A DNA stretch of 6,769 nucleotides from Thermoleophilia bacterium (GCA_025964455.1 JAOPYU010000087.1:1-6769); one strand, 5' to 3'. Shown: positions 1-6,150, counted from the first letter of the stretch. Numbers and translations are program-made. The notes: generated by a model from the letters alone, not told the origin.

Positions 1-543
1 AAGATCAACGCCGACCTGCGCATCGTGCTCGACGAGGCCACCGAGGCGTGGGGCATCCGCGTCAGCCGCATCGAGGTCAAGTCGATCGACCCGCCCGTGA
101 GCATCCAGGAGGCGATGGAGAAGCAGATGCGCGCCGAGCGCGACAAGCGCGCCGCGATCCTCAACGCCGAGGGCTTCAAGCAGAGCGCGATCCTCACGGC
201 CGAGGGCGAGAAGCAGTCGGCGATCCTGCGCGCAGAGGCCGAGCAGCAGTCCAACGTTCTCACGGCGCAGGGCGACAAGGAATCCCAGGTGCTCCGCGCA
301 GCGGGTGAGGCGCAGGCGATCCAGCTGGTCTTCGACGCGATCCACGCCGGCAATCCCTCCCCGGACCTGCTGGCCTACCAGTACCTGACCACGACGCTGC
401 CGAAGCTGGCGGACGGCCAGTCCACGAAGCTGATGCTCATCCCGAGCGATGCGCAAGCTGCGATGGGCGCGATGACGGCTCTGGGCGGCGGCTTCCAGTC
501 CGGCCAGAACGTCACCGGCTCGACCGGCAGCTTCGGCGCCTGA
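1..543 (+). CDS. SPFH/band-7 (QmcA/stomatin-like) membrane protein, C-terminal part
   Basis: The reading frame is open from the first base, so the N-terminus lies outside the window; 180 codons remain, ending in TGA. The visible part starts inside the SPFH domain end (ADLRIVLDEATEAWGIRVSR), where the WGI-(R/K)-V-xx-(I/V)-E pattern is characteristic of the QmcA/stomatin branch. It passes through IDPP and IQEAMEKQMRAERDKR into a helical region of 11-residue repeats, then a short globular piece (YQYLTTTLPKLADG) and a Gly/Ser-rich tail. Known family members are anchored to the cytoplasmic membrane, form large oligomeric rings or cages, and organise membrane microdomains or regulate proteases. The next gene encodes NfeD, the usual partner of SPFH proteins, 16 bases downstream, which supports one operon. 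The missing N-terminus should carry the membrane anchor. The family call is firm; the exact subfamily is inferred. Confidence 0.93.
   Translation, partial: KINADLRIVLDEATEAWGIRVSRIEVKSIDPPVSIQEAMEKQMRAERDKRAAILNAEGFKQSAILTAEGEKQSAILRAEAEQQSNVLTAQGDKESQVLRAAGEAQAIQLVFDAIHAGNPSPDLLAYQYLTTTLPKLADGQSTKLMLIPSDAQAAMGAMTALGGGFQSGQNVTGSTGSFGA
151..315 (+). repeat. Five in-frame 33-base (11-residue) coiled-coil repeats in the SPFH gene
   Basis: Five consecutive 11-residue units start at 151, 184, 217, 250 and 283: AAILNAEGFKQ, SAILTAEGEKQ, SAILRAEAEQQ, SNVLTAQGDKE and SQVLRAAGEAQ. The pattern (S/A)x(I/V)LxAxGxx(Q/E) keeps I/V-L and A in register. A sixth, decayed unit (AIQLVFDAIHA) follows to 348. 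An 11-residue (hendecad) period suits a long, nearly straight helix or slightly right-handed coiled coil, as known for the post-SPFH helices of this family. The repeat is at protein level; the DNA copies have diverged at many third positions. Confidence 0.85.
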
Positions 544-547
544 GCAC

Positions 548-554
548 GGAGGAG
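548..554 (+). promoter_or_regulatory. Ribosome binding site of the NfeD gene
   Basis: The sequence GGAGGAG ends five bases before the ATG at 560 and lies just after the SPFH stop codon. It is the clearest Shine-Dalgarno sequence in the window and fixes the start of the NfeD gene. Confidence 0.8.
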
Positions 555-559
555 CGACG

Positions 560-1015
560 ATGGACGACTACCTGATCTTCTGGATCATCGCGGCGGCCGC
601 GTTCGCCGTGCTGGAAGCGGTGACGGTTGCCTTCGTGGCGCTGTACTTCGCGGTGGGCTCCGTCGCGGCAGCGTTGGTCGCGTGGGCCGATGGTGGCCTG
701 ACGTGGCAGCTGCTCGCCTTCACGCTCACCGGCGTGGTGCTCATGGTCCTCACGCGGCCGGTGCTCAAGTCGCGCCTGGAATCGGTGAACGTCCCGACGA
801 ACGTCGACCGCATGGTGGGCAAGTCCGGGATCGTCACGATCGCGATCGACAACGATGCCAACACCGGTCAGATTCGCGTCGGTACGGAGTACTGGACGGC
901 GCGACTTTCGGAGGCGGTGACCGACACTTCCGTGCCGGTTGACGGTCGGGTGCAGATCGTCGCGATCGAGGGCGTCACGGCCCGGGTGATCCCCAAGGTG
1001 ACCACGCCGGTTTAG
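560..1015 (+). CDS. NfeD-family membrane protein (short form)
   Basis: 151 residues. Three hydrophobic stretches lie at about residues 4-24, 27-45 and 49-66 (DYLIFWIIAAAAFAVLEAV, FVALYFAVGSVAAALVAW, TWQLLAFTLTGVVLMVL). They are followed by a soluble beta-barrel of about 70 residues, from roughly residue 80 to the end, with the NfeD C-terminal (OB-fold) pattern: VGKSGIVTIAI, then IRVGTEYWTARL, VPVDGRVQIVAIEG and ARVIP. This is the short NfeD type without the serine-protease domain of long forms. NfeD proteins are known to partner SPFH proteins in membrane microdomains, and the barrel is thought to mediate that contact. The strong ribosome binding site and the 16-base spacing to the SPFH stop suggest co-translation from one message. 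No separate promoter is visible. The order here is SPFH first, then NfeD. Confidence 0.92.
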   Translation: MDDYLIFWIIAAAAFAVLEAVTVAFVALYFAVGSVAAALVAWADGGLTWQLLAFTLTGVVLMVLTRPVLKSRLESVNVPTNVDRMVGKSGIVTIAIDNDANTGQIRVGTEYWTARLSEAVTDTSVPVDGRVQIVAIEGVTARVIPKVTTPV

Positions 1016-1133
1016 TCCGTTTTTCGGCGAGCTGGTGCCGATGGGGGCCGCACGGCCCACGCGTTCCCTCGTACGCGCGGCAATGTCGCGATCGGGGGTC
1101 GTCTGCAACCTCGGCGGTACCGATACCTGACGG
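1016..1133. other. Gap between the NfeD gene and the giant secreted-protein gene
   Basis: This 118-base gap has no plausible gene. It holds a short perfect hairpin, GGGCC (1045-1049) with GGCCC (1054-1058) around a GCAC loop, and a tiny CCG-TTTTT-CGG fold at 1017-1027. Neither is followed by a T-run, so no convincing terminator is seen. No good -35/-10 pair was recognised. Because the next gene lacks a Shine-Dalgarno sequence, its promoter is probably close to the start codon; the only candidate is the loose A/T-containing patch TACCGATACC at 1118-1127. Confidence 0.5.
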
Positions 1134-4100
1134 GTGACGCGCCGCCGCCCACCCGTCCACCGCCGCCGCATGCTGATCTCGCTGCTGGCTGCCGTGGCGA
1201 TGCTGGTCGGCCCGGCGAGCGCCGAAGCGATCACGGTCTCGGGCACCGCGATGAAGGACGAGCTCGGCCAGACCTGGCAGGGCTGCGACGGCACCACTCC
1301 GAACCTGAAGATCGCGGTCGGCGCTGCGGTGGCCGGGACCACGACGTGCAACGCCACGACGGGTGTCTTCACGTTCAGCGGCATCACCATCCCGGCGATC
1401 GGCAGTCGTGTGGTGATCTGGTTCGACGGCGCTCCTGCGAAGGGCGCCCTCTACACCACCGCTGCCGCGACCGGTACCAACATCACGGGGCTGACACCCA
1501 CCCAGGACCGCGTCTGGATCCGCTCGGAGCAGGGCGCGGTCACCCTCACTGCCGCCTTCATCACCGGGGTGGACAAGGCACTCGACCCGGACATCCCGCT
1601 CGATGCGTCCACCCACTGGTTCGACCTGCCGGCCGCGATGGAGCTGCATGTCGACTCGCCGGTGACGCTCGACCTGCACGACGGCGGATACGACGACTGG
1701 GGCGCCGACGCCGGGAGCATCCACATCGAATCCGGCGCGACCTACAGTGCCGGCTCGTGGAACGGGAACAACGCGTACGTCCGCGCCAACGGCACCCTCG
1801 GCTGCGACCAGGGCCCGGGCGTGATGCGACCGCTGTGCATCGAATCGGGCGGCACCTTCACGCCGAACTCCGGGATGCTGCACTACATGGGCCAGACCGG
1901 CACCTACACGATCACGGCCACGACGTACCACGACTTGTACGTCGAGGGGGCCAAGGGCTCGCTCGGGATCATCGGCACGGCGGCGGCGCAGACCCTGACC
2001 ACCAGCGGGGGCATCGCCCTCAAGAGTCCGATGACGTCCGACCCCTACGGCTCCACGATCAACGCTGGGTATGCGTACATCGACGGCTATGCACAGTCGT
2101 CGGGGGTCTACACCAACCCGACGTGGACCGGACAGTCGGCCTTCACCGCGACGTTCAACTTCGGCTTCGACGGCGGCGGTACGGTCGACCTCCCCAATGC
2201 CGACGTCGTACTGGCGCTCACGGCGACGCGCGCAGACTTCGGGCCGCGCAACGGCTACGAGCTGAGCCCCTCGTGGGAATTCAACTCGATCACCGTGCGC
2301 AACACCGGTTACTTCCGGTCCGTGTTCGGCACCGCTGGCACGTCCGCCGCGGTGAACTCGCCGACCGGCACGCCGCTCGATGCCCCCGTCGCCGTGGCCG
2401 CTGGTTGGAACGGGTCGAGCTGGGCGCTGTACCGGCTCGGCCAGAACGGTGGCGACTGGGGCATCGTCAAGTACAACAACGACGGCACGGTCGACAGCGA
2501 CTGGGACGACGGCGACGCCTACCCGAACGTCGTCGACTCCGACGGTGACGGCATCCGGGTGTTCAACTCGGGTGCGGCGAACGTGGACATCCCCTACGAC
2601 ATCGCGACCAACGGGAACGACATCGTGGTGGTCGGCTCCTCGGTCGGCAACTGGATGATCCGCAAGTACGACGGAGACGGCGCGCTCGACACGGGCTTCG
2701 CCGGAACCGGCGTGATCTCGTGGGACGGCGGCAACGCCAACGACGAGGCGCGGGCGATCATGTGGAAGGGCAGCTACATGGCCGTCGCCGGCTCGGCGGG
2801 CGCGACCTACGGCTGGCGCATGCGTGCCTACAGCAACACCGGCGTGTTCGACAACATGCTCAGCTGGAACAACGGCGGCGTGAACGCGGAAGTGCGCGGC
2901 ATGTGTTCGATCGACGACGGCGGCAACTCGCTGTACATCGTCGGCACAGTCGGCGTCGCGGGATCGCGTGACTGGGCGATCAAGAAGACCACGTGGGACT
3001 GGAGTGCGTGGGACACGTTCGGTGCCACAACGGCGGCGAATGCCTGGACGTGGAATCCCGGGGGCACCGAGGACCAGGCTGTCGACTGCTCCGACGAGCG
3101 TTCGGACCAGCTGACCGTGGTTGGGACGACGGGGACGGGCGCACTCGATGATGGCGTCGTCCGCGCCTTCTATGGGAGCGGCTACGCGAACACCGGATGG
3201 GGCACCAGCGGCGTGGCGCAGTTCGGCACCGCAGGCGTCGATGACGACCTGTACGCCATCGACGGTGATCCCTACGGCGAGAATGTCGTGGTCGCCGGCC
3301 GTGACCCCGCCAACGGCGGACAGGGCATCCTGCGCGCGCTGGACGCCGACGGCAAGCTCGACACTTCGTGGGGCACGAACGGCACCAACATCTATGACGG
3401 GGGTGCCGGCACCGACGAGTCGTTCCGGGCGCTCTCGATCAACGACGATGGATTCGCGAACGTAGGTGCCATCGTGCCGAGCAACGGTGGCGACGGCGTG
3501 CTGCGGCGGTATGACTTCAACGGCGACCTGATGAGTTCCGCGGTGGCAGGCACGGCTCGCGTGCAGTTCAGGAACGGGTGGGACGGCGACTCGCGCATCT
3601 ACGTCAACGACTTCTTCACGGTGGGACAGGCCGGCGACGCCGGGGTGGCGCTCGCCGACCTGGAGAGCTACGACTCGCGGGTCGAATCGCGCGGCTTCGT
3701 GACCGTCACGGGAAGCCGGGGGGCTTTGCGAGCGTCATCGATCAACCCGCTCGTGTCACACAACGACATGGTCATCCTCGGTGCGTTCTGGGCCAACCAG
3801 GGCGACGTCCGGATGGAGAGCCAGGACTACCGCGCCGAGCTGCGCGTGGGCGCCAGCACCACGTTCAACAACCTGTCCGTCGTGGGAGGCGACAAGATCG
3901 TCGCGCTCGAGGAGACCAACCCGATCCGGGTCAACGGCGTGTTCACCGCGCGCGGGACCTCGTGTACGAATCCGATCCAACTCACCTCCCGCGTGGGGGC
4001 CAACGACTGGACGCTCGATCTCTCCGGTGGCGGCACGGTCAACGTCCAGTACGCCGACATGGCGAATGCGACCGCATCGGCGGCGGTCGCCAATACCAAC

Positions 4101-5666
4101 TCACGCAACATCAGCGGCAACACCAACTGGACCTTCAACAGCCCATGCGCGGGAAGCACGGTCATCGCACCGAACGGGCTGTACGTCGACGGGGTGGCGC
4201 ACCCGGTCTCCTCGAACCCGGCGCCGATCCTGCAGTGGTTCAACCGCACGGGCACCACCGTCGACAAGGCGGACGTCGAGGTGCTCTCGAGTCCCAAGTC
4301 GAACCAGGTCGCGCTGTGGCGCCTCGACAACAGCTTGGTCGATTCGTCCGCGGGAACGTGGCCCCTGACCGCCAACACCGCCGCGACCTACACGTCGTCG
4401 GGCCGGTTCGGCCAGGCAGCGTCCGCGAACTCCACGCACCAGGGCTATGGATTCGGCGACCTGGACCTGCCGGGCGACTACACGATCGACGGCTGGGTCA
4501 AGGCCGACCTGACCAACCCGTACACGCAGCCCGACATCATCTACAAGGGCAACGCGGGAGGATCGCTCATCAATTACCGGCTCGGATTCGACACGACGAC
4601 CGACGAGATCCAGGCGGAGTTCACCGGCGGGGCAGGCGCCGAATCCGTGATGGCGTCGGCCGACGCATCCATGTTCAACGACAACGGCTGGCACCACGTC
4701 GCGATGGTGCAAGCGAGCTACCGCAACTTCCTCTACGTCGACGGCGTGCTCATGGCATCTTCATCGTCGGACTACCTCGCCACCGATGTCGGCGCCTGGA
4801 CCGGCGTCGTCGCGTACCAGCTCGGAGGTTCGGTCGACGACCTGCGCGTCTCGAGCGTCGCCTACGGCACCGGTGACATCCGCGGCTTCTACCGGACGGG
4901 GCGGCGCCATGCCGAGACGGTGTGGGACAGCGACCCCTCCGACGTGAACGGCACGGCCGTGACGAACTGCGGCATGCCCGCCTACACCGCCGCTCCGTGC
5001 GCGGCCAGCAACCGCACGAACGTCTCCTACGGCGGCGGGGCTGGCACGCTCCAGCTCGACGGTGCCCGCTACTGGACGCGGGCGCGATTCAAGACGACCC
5101 CGGGCGCGATCTGGTCCAACTGGAGCGACTACGACTACTGGGACACGGCCCAGACACTCACGACGTCCGTCACGTCGGGGGCGAACGTTGCGCTCGGGGG
5201 CGGAGGCGCGTCGGTCCCCGGCGTCGACCTCACGGGCACCGCGACGTTCCAGGTCCAGACCTCCAACGTGCACGGATACACGGCCTACGTGAGCGGACCG
5301 AGTGACACGTGGGCGATGTCAGACGGCCTGACGGGCGCCAATCACACGATCCCCGGTCGCGGAACCGCAGGGGCGACGCCGGCGAGCTGGGCGCCGGGCA
5401 CCGCCGGTTTCTTCGGGGTGAGCGTGCTGGGCGCGACCGGAGGCAAGGACCCGTTCCGCTGGGGCGCGGGCATCGACTTCTCCAACCTGTCCGCGCTCAA
5501 CTGGGGCTGGGGCAGCGCCTCCGCTCCGCTCATGCTCAACACGCGCTCGGTCTACGACGGAGGTCCGCAGCAGATCGACGTGGGGATCCGCGCCAACCCC
5601 CAGCTGTCGCTCGACCCAGGCTCTTACTCGACGACGCTGGTGTTCACGGCCGTGCCGAACGTGTGA
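1134..5666 (+). CDS. Giant exported mosaic protein: beta-solenoid, delta-60 propeller, LamG and fibronectin-like domains
   Basis: 1510 residues. GTG at 1134 is the first start codon after an in-frame TGA at 1128 and supplies an Arg-rich n-region; the ATG at 1170 would begin inside the hydrophobic core. Signal peptide is residues 1-30 or 1-32 (ASA or AEA cleavage), without a lipobox. Order: beta-rich module about 33-140; solenoid-like strands about 170-400; six delta-60-type (DUF5122-like) propeller repeats 441-786; further solenoid to about 1005, ending NTNWTF; fibronectin-like first half about 1013-1058; LamG/concanavalin-like domain about 1059-1257 (ALWRLDNSLVDSS, YTIDGWVKAD, NGWHHVAMV, FLYVDGVLMA, SVDDLRVSS); fibronectin-like second half about 1258-1340 (ARYWTRARF, WSNWSDYDYW); C-terminal beta domain 1342-1510. 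No LPXTG motif, membrane tail or enzyme active site was seen. Role is inferred as extracellular or surface binding/adhesion. Ten cysteines fall in five close pairs. LamG is the surest domain call; solenoid and fibronectin limits are approximate. Confidence 0.9.
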   Translation: MTRRRPPVHRRRMLISLLAAVAMLVGPASAEAITVSGTAMKDELGQTWQGCDGTTPNLKIAVGAAVAGTTTCNATTGVFTFSGITIPAIGSRVVIWFDGAPAKGALYTTAAATGTNITGLTPTQDRVWIRSEQGAVTLTAAFITGVDKALDPDIPLDASTHWFDLPAAMELHVDSPVTLDLHDGGYDDWGADAGSIHIESGATYSAGSWNGNNAYVRANGTLGCDQGPGVMRPLCIESGGTFTPNSGMLHYMGQTGTYTITATTYHDLYVEGAKGSLGIIGTAAAQTLTTSGGIALKSPMTSDPYGSTINAGYAYIDGYAQSSGVYTNPTWTGQSAFTATFNFGFDGGGTVDLPNADVVLALTATRADFGPRNGYELSPSWEFNSITVRNTGYFRSVFGTAGTSAAVNSPTGTPLDAPVAVAAGWNGSSWALYRLGQNGGDWGIVKYNNDGTVDSDWDDGDAYPNVVDSDGDGIRVFNSGAANVDIPYDIATNGNDIVVVGSSVGNWMIRKYDGDGALDTGFAGTGVISWDGGNANDEARAIMWKGSYMAVAGSAGATYGWRMRAYSNTGVFDNMLSWNNGGVNAEVRGMCSIDDGGNSLYIVGTVGVAGSRDWAIKKTTWDWSAWDTFGATTAANAWTWNPGGTEDQAVDCSDERSDQLTVVGTTGTGALDDGVVRAFYGSGYANTGWGTSGVAQFGTAGVDDDLYAIDGDPYGENVVVAGRDPANGGQGILRALDADGKLDTSWGTNGTNIYDGGAGTDESFRALSINDDGFANVGAIVPSNGGDGVLRRYDFNGDLMSSAVAGTARVQFRNGWDGDSRIYVNDFFTVGQAGDAGVALADLESYDSRVESRGFVTVTGSRGALRASSINPLVSHNDMVILGAFWANQGDVRMESQDYRAELRVGASTTFNNLSVVGGDKIVALEETNPIRVNGVFTARGTSCTNPIQLTSRVGANDWTLDLSGGGTVNVQYADMANATASAAVANTNSRNISGNTNWTFNSPCAGSTVIAPNGLYVDGVAHPVSSNPAPILQWFNRTGTTVDKADVEVLSSPKSNQVALWRLDNSLVDSSAGTWPLTANTAATYTSSGRFGQAASANSTHQGYGFGDLDLPGDYTIDGWVKADLTNPYTQPDIIYKGNAGGSLINYRLGFDTTTDEIQAEFTGGAGAESVMASADASMFNDNGWHHVAMVQASYRNFLYVDGVLMASSSSDYLATDVGAWTGVVAYQLGGSVDDLRVSSVAYGTGDIRGFYRTGRRHAETVWDSDPSDVNGTAVTNCGMPAYTAAPCAASNRTNVSYGGGAGTLQLDGARYWTRARFKTTPGAIWSNWSDYDYWDTAQTLTTSVTSGANVALGGGGASVPGVDLTGTATFQVQTSNVHGYTAYVSGPSDTWAMSDGLTGANHTIPGRGTAGATPASWAPGTAGFFGVSVLGATGGKDPFRWGAGIDFSNLSALNWGWGSASAPLMLNTRSVYDGGPQQIDVGIRANPQLSLDPGSYSTTLVFTAVPNV
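2454..3491 (+). repeat. Six delta-60-like beta-propeller repeats in the giant protein
   Basis: Six degenerate repeats begin at residues 441, 506, 561, 613, 673 and 730, and a seventh begins at 787. Lengths are 65, 55, 52, 60, 57 and 57 residues. Each opens with an aromatic or Gly strand such as DWGIVKYNNDGT, NWMIRKYDGDGALDTGF, DGVVRAFYGSG or QGILRALDADGKLDTSWG. A G-rich turn follows, then a strand ending in (V/A)VxG, as in IVVVGSS, MAVAGSA, YIVGTVG, LTVVGTT and VVVAGRD. This matches the known delta-60 layout (xRYxxDGxLDxxFGxxG ... DGKIVVxG). Repeats are recognisable only in protein. Confidence 0.75.
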
Positions 5667-5832
5667 GGCGTCGCAGCCCCAGGGCTGCATGCAGGGCGAT
5701 GCCGGCAGCGAGCAGGGCCGGCACGAGCAGCAACACCCAGGCGCCTCCGAGCAGGACCGCCGGTGGTGTCAGCGCGATGACGACGGCGAACGCTACGAGG
5801 ATGCGGCGCAGCAGTCGGCGCTCTCGGGTCAT
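5644..5832 (-). CDS. Small two-helix membrane protein, function unknown
   Basis: 62 residues, starting MTRERRLLRR. Two hydrophobic helices lie at about residues 10-28 and 31-52, joined by a tight LTPPAVLLGG turn, with Arg-rich ends (RERRLLRR and LRRLTRSAR). By the positive-inside rule both ends should be cytoplasmic. The ATG at 5832 shares its bases with the TGA of the upstream 84-residue gene (ATGA), the classic arrangement for coupled translation. A longer in-frame start at 5964 would run far into that gene and give a Gly/Arg/Pro-rich shadow segment, so it was not used. The last 23 bases overlap the end of the giant gene on the other strand. I do not recognise a family. It probably works with the 84-residue protein, which has the same two-helix plan. 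Confidence 0.68.
   Translation of the reverse strand: MTRERRLLRRILVAFAVVIALTPPAVLLGGAWVLLLVPALLAAGIALHAALGLRRLTRSARP
5673..5688. terminator. Possible hairpin terminator between convergent genes
   Basis: GCAGCC pairs perfectly with GGCTGC around a CCAG loop, seven bases after the stop of the giant gene. A second palindrome, CTGCATGCAG at 5685-5694, overlaps it. There is no T-run on either side. It sits inside the coding part of the opposite-strand 62-residue gene, so it may be a chance product of Ala/Leu/Arg codons. It is the only fold near the 3' end of the giant gene that could stop transcription. Confidence 0.3.
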
Positions 5833-6083
5833 CGGGTGATCCACAGCACGAGCGCGGCGACCAGCAGCGCCTCGACGACCAGCAGCACCAGGTAGAGGCG
5901 CAGGCGCGAGGCGCGGGTCGCCACGATGCGCTCCGAGCCCGTGAATGCGTACTGCAGCACCCACATCAGCAGCGGGAAGGTGAGGACCCCGAGGACGATG
6001 TCGACAGGGCCGATGTCCCAGTCGCGCGACTCGTCCACGACCGGGGGCACGTAGCTGGTCGGGGTGCGCGGCGTCTCATCCAT
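5829..6083 (-). CDS. Small two-helix membrane protein with soluble N-terminal tail, function unknown
   Basis: 84 residues. A polar, Pro/Asp-rich N-terminal tail of about 26 residues (MDETPRTPTSYVPPVVDESR) precedes a first hydrophobic helix at about 28-47 (DIVLGVLTFPLLMWVLQYAF). A short charged loop (TGSERIVATRASRLR) follows, then a second helix at about 62-82 (LYLVLLVVEALLVAALVLWI). Codon third positions are G/C rich, as in the neighbouring genes. It lies 141 bases downstream of the sigma factor gene and is separated from it by hairpins, so it likely has its own promoter. It overlaps the next small gene by four bases. No family is recognised. The tail could sit on either side of the membrane; the Arg-rich loop between helices argues for a cytoplasmic loop and outward-facing termini, opposite to the partner protein. 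Confidence 0.75.
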   Translation of the reverse strand: MDETPRTPTSYVPPVVDESRDWDIGPVDIVLGVLTFPLLMWVLQYAFTGSERIVATRASRLRLYLVLLVVEALLVAALVLWITR

Positions 6084-6089
6084 GGGTCC

Positions 6090-6095
6090 ATCGTA
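6090..6095 (-). promoter_or_regulatory. Candidate -10 element for the small membrane-protein pair
   Basis: Read on the minus strand, TACGAT (TAnnnT type) ends six bases before the ATG at 6083. That spacing would place the transcript start at or next to the start codon, giving a leaderless message, which is common in high-GC actinobacteria. No Shine-Dalgarno sequence precedes the ATG, which fits. No good -35 was found upstream, so the call rests on the hexamer and its spacing alone. Confidence 0.35.
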
Positions 6096-6116
6096 CCGAG
6101 GCGCGGAGCCGGAAGA

Positions 6117-6150
6117 CGCCGGTGGCGGCCCCGAAGGACCGCCACCGGTG
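6117..6150 (-). terminator. Strong GC hairpin, probable terminator of the sigma factor gene
   Basis: CCGGTGGCGG (6119-6128) pairs perfectly with CCGCCACCGG (6139-6148). A G-U and a C-G pair extend it outward to 6117/6150, and two more G-C pairs beyond a mismatch close a CGAA loop. It lies about 75 bases beyond the sigma factor stop and before the small-gene start. On the minus strand it is followed by GTCTTCC, only a weak T-rich stretch, as is usual for GC-rich actinobacterial terminators. Confidence 0.6.

Noticed and set aside
1045..1058. GGGCC/GGCCC hairpin after the NfeD gene as a terminator.
   Set aside because: The stem is only five pairs, with no T-run after it; such stems are frequent by chance at this GC content.
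1134..1230. Twin-arginine (Tat) export signal at the giant protein N-terminus, suggested by HRRRML.
   Set aside because: The consensus (S/T)RRxFLK is not met and the hydrophobic core is strong, so an ordinary Sec signal peptide is the simpler reading.
512..1931. Two long minus-strand open frames (512-1390 and 975-1931) opposite the NfeD gene and the start of the giant gene.
   Set aside because: They are Arg/His/Asp-rich with no recognisable domain, overlap each other, and lie opposite well-supported genes. This is the usual shadow effect of GC-rich coding sequence.
1346..2548. A 400-codon plus-strand frame within the giant gene, and another at 3578-4876.
   Set aside because: Composition is Arg/His/Gly-rich low complexity typical of an out-of-frame reading; the giant frame carries the real domains.
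5500..5666. A sortase or membrane anchor at the C-terminus of the giant protein.
   Set aside because: There is no LPXTG-like motif, no hydrophobic helix and no basic tail; the protein ends in a beta strand (FTAVPNV).
5833..5964. A longer N-terminus for the 62-residue membrane protein starting at 5964.
   Set aside because: The extra 44 residues are Gly/Arg/Pro-rich and overlap the upstream 84-residue gene almost fully. The internal ATG at 5832 is perfectly placed for ATGA coupling.
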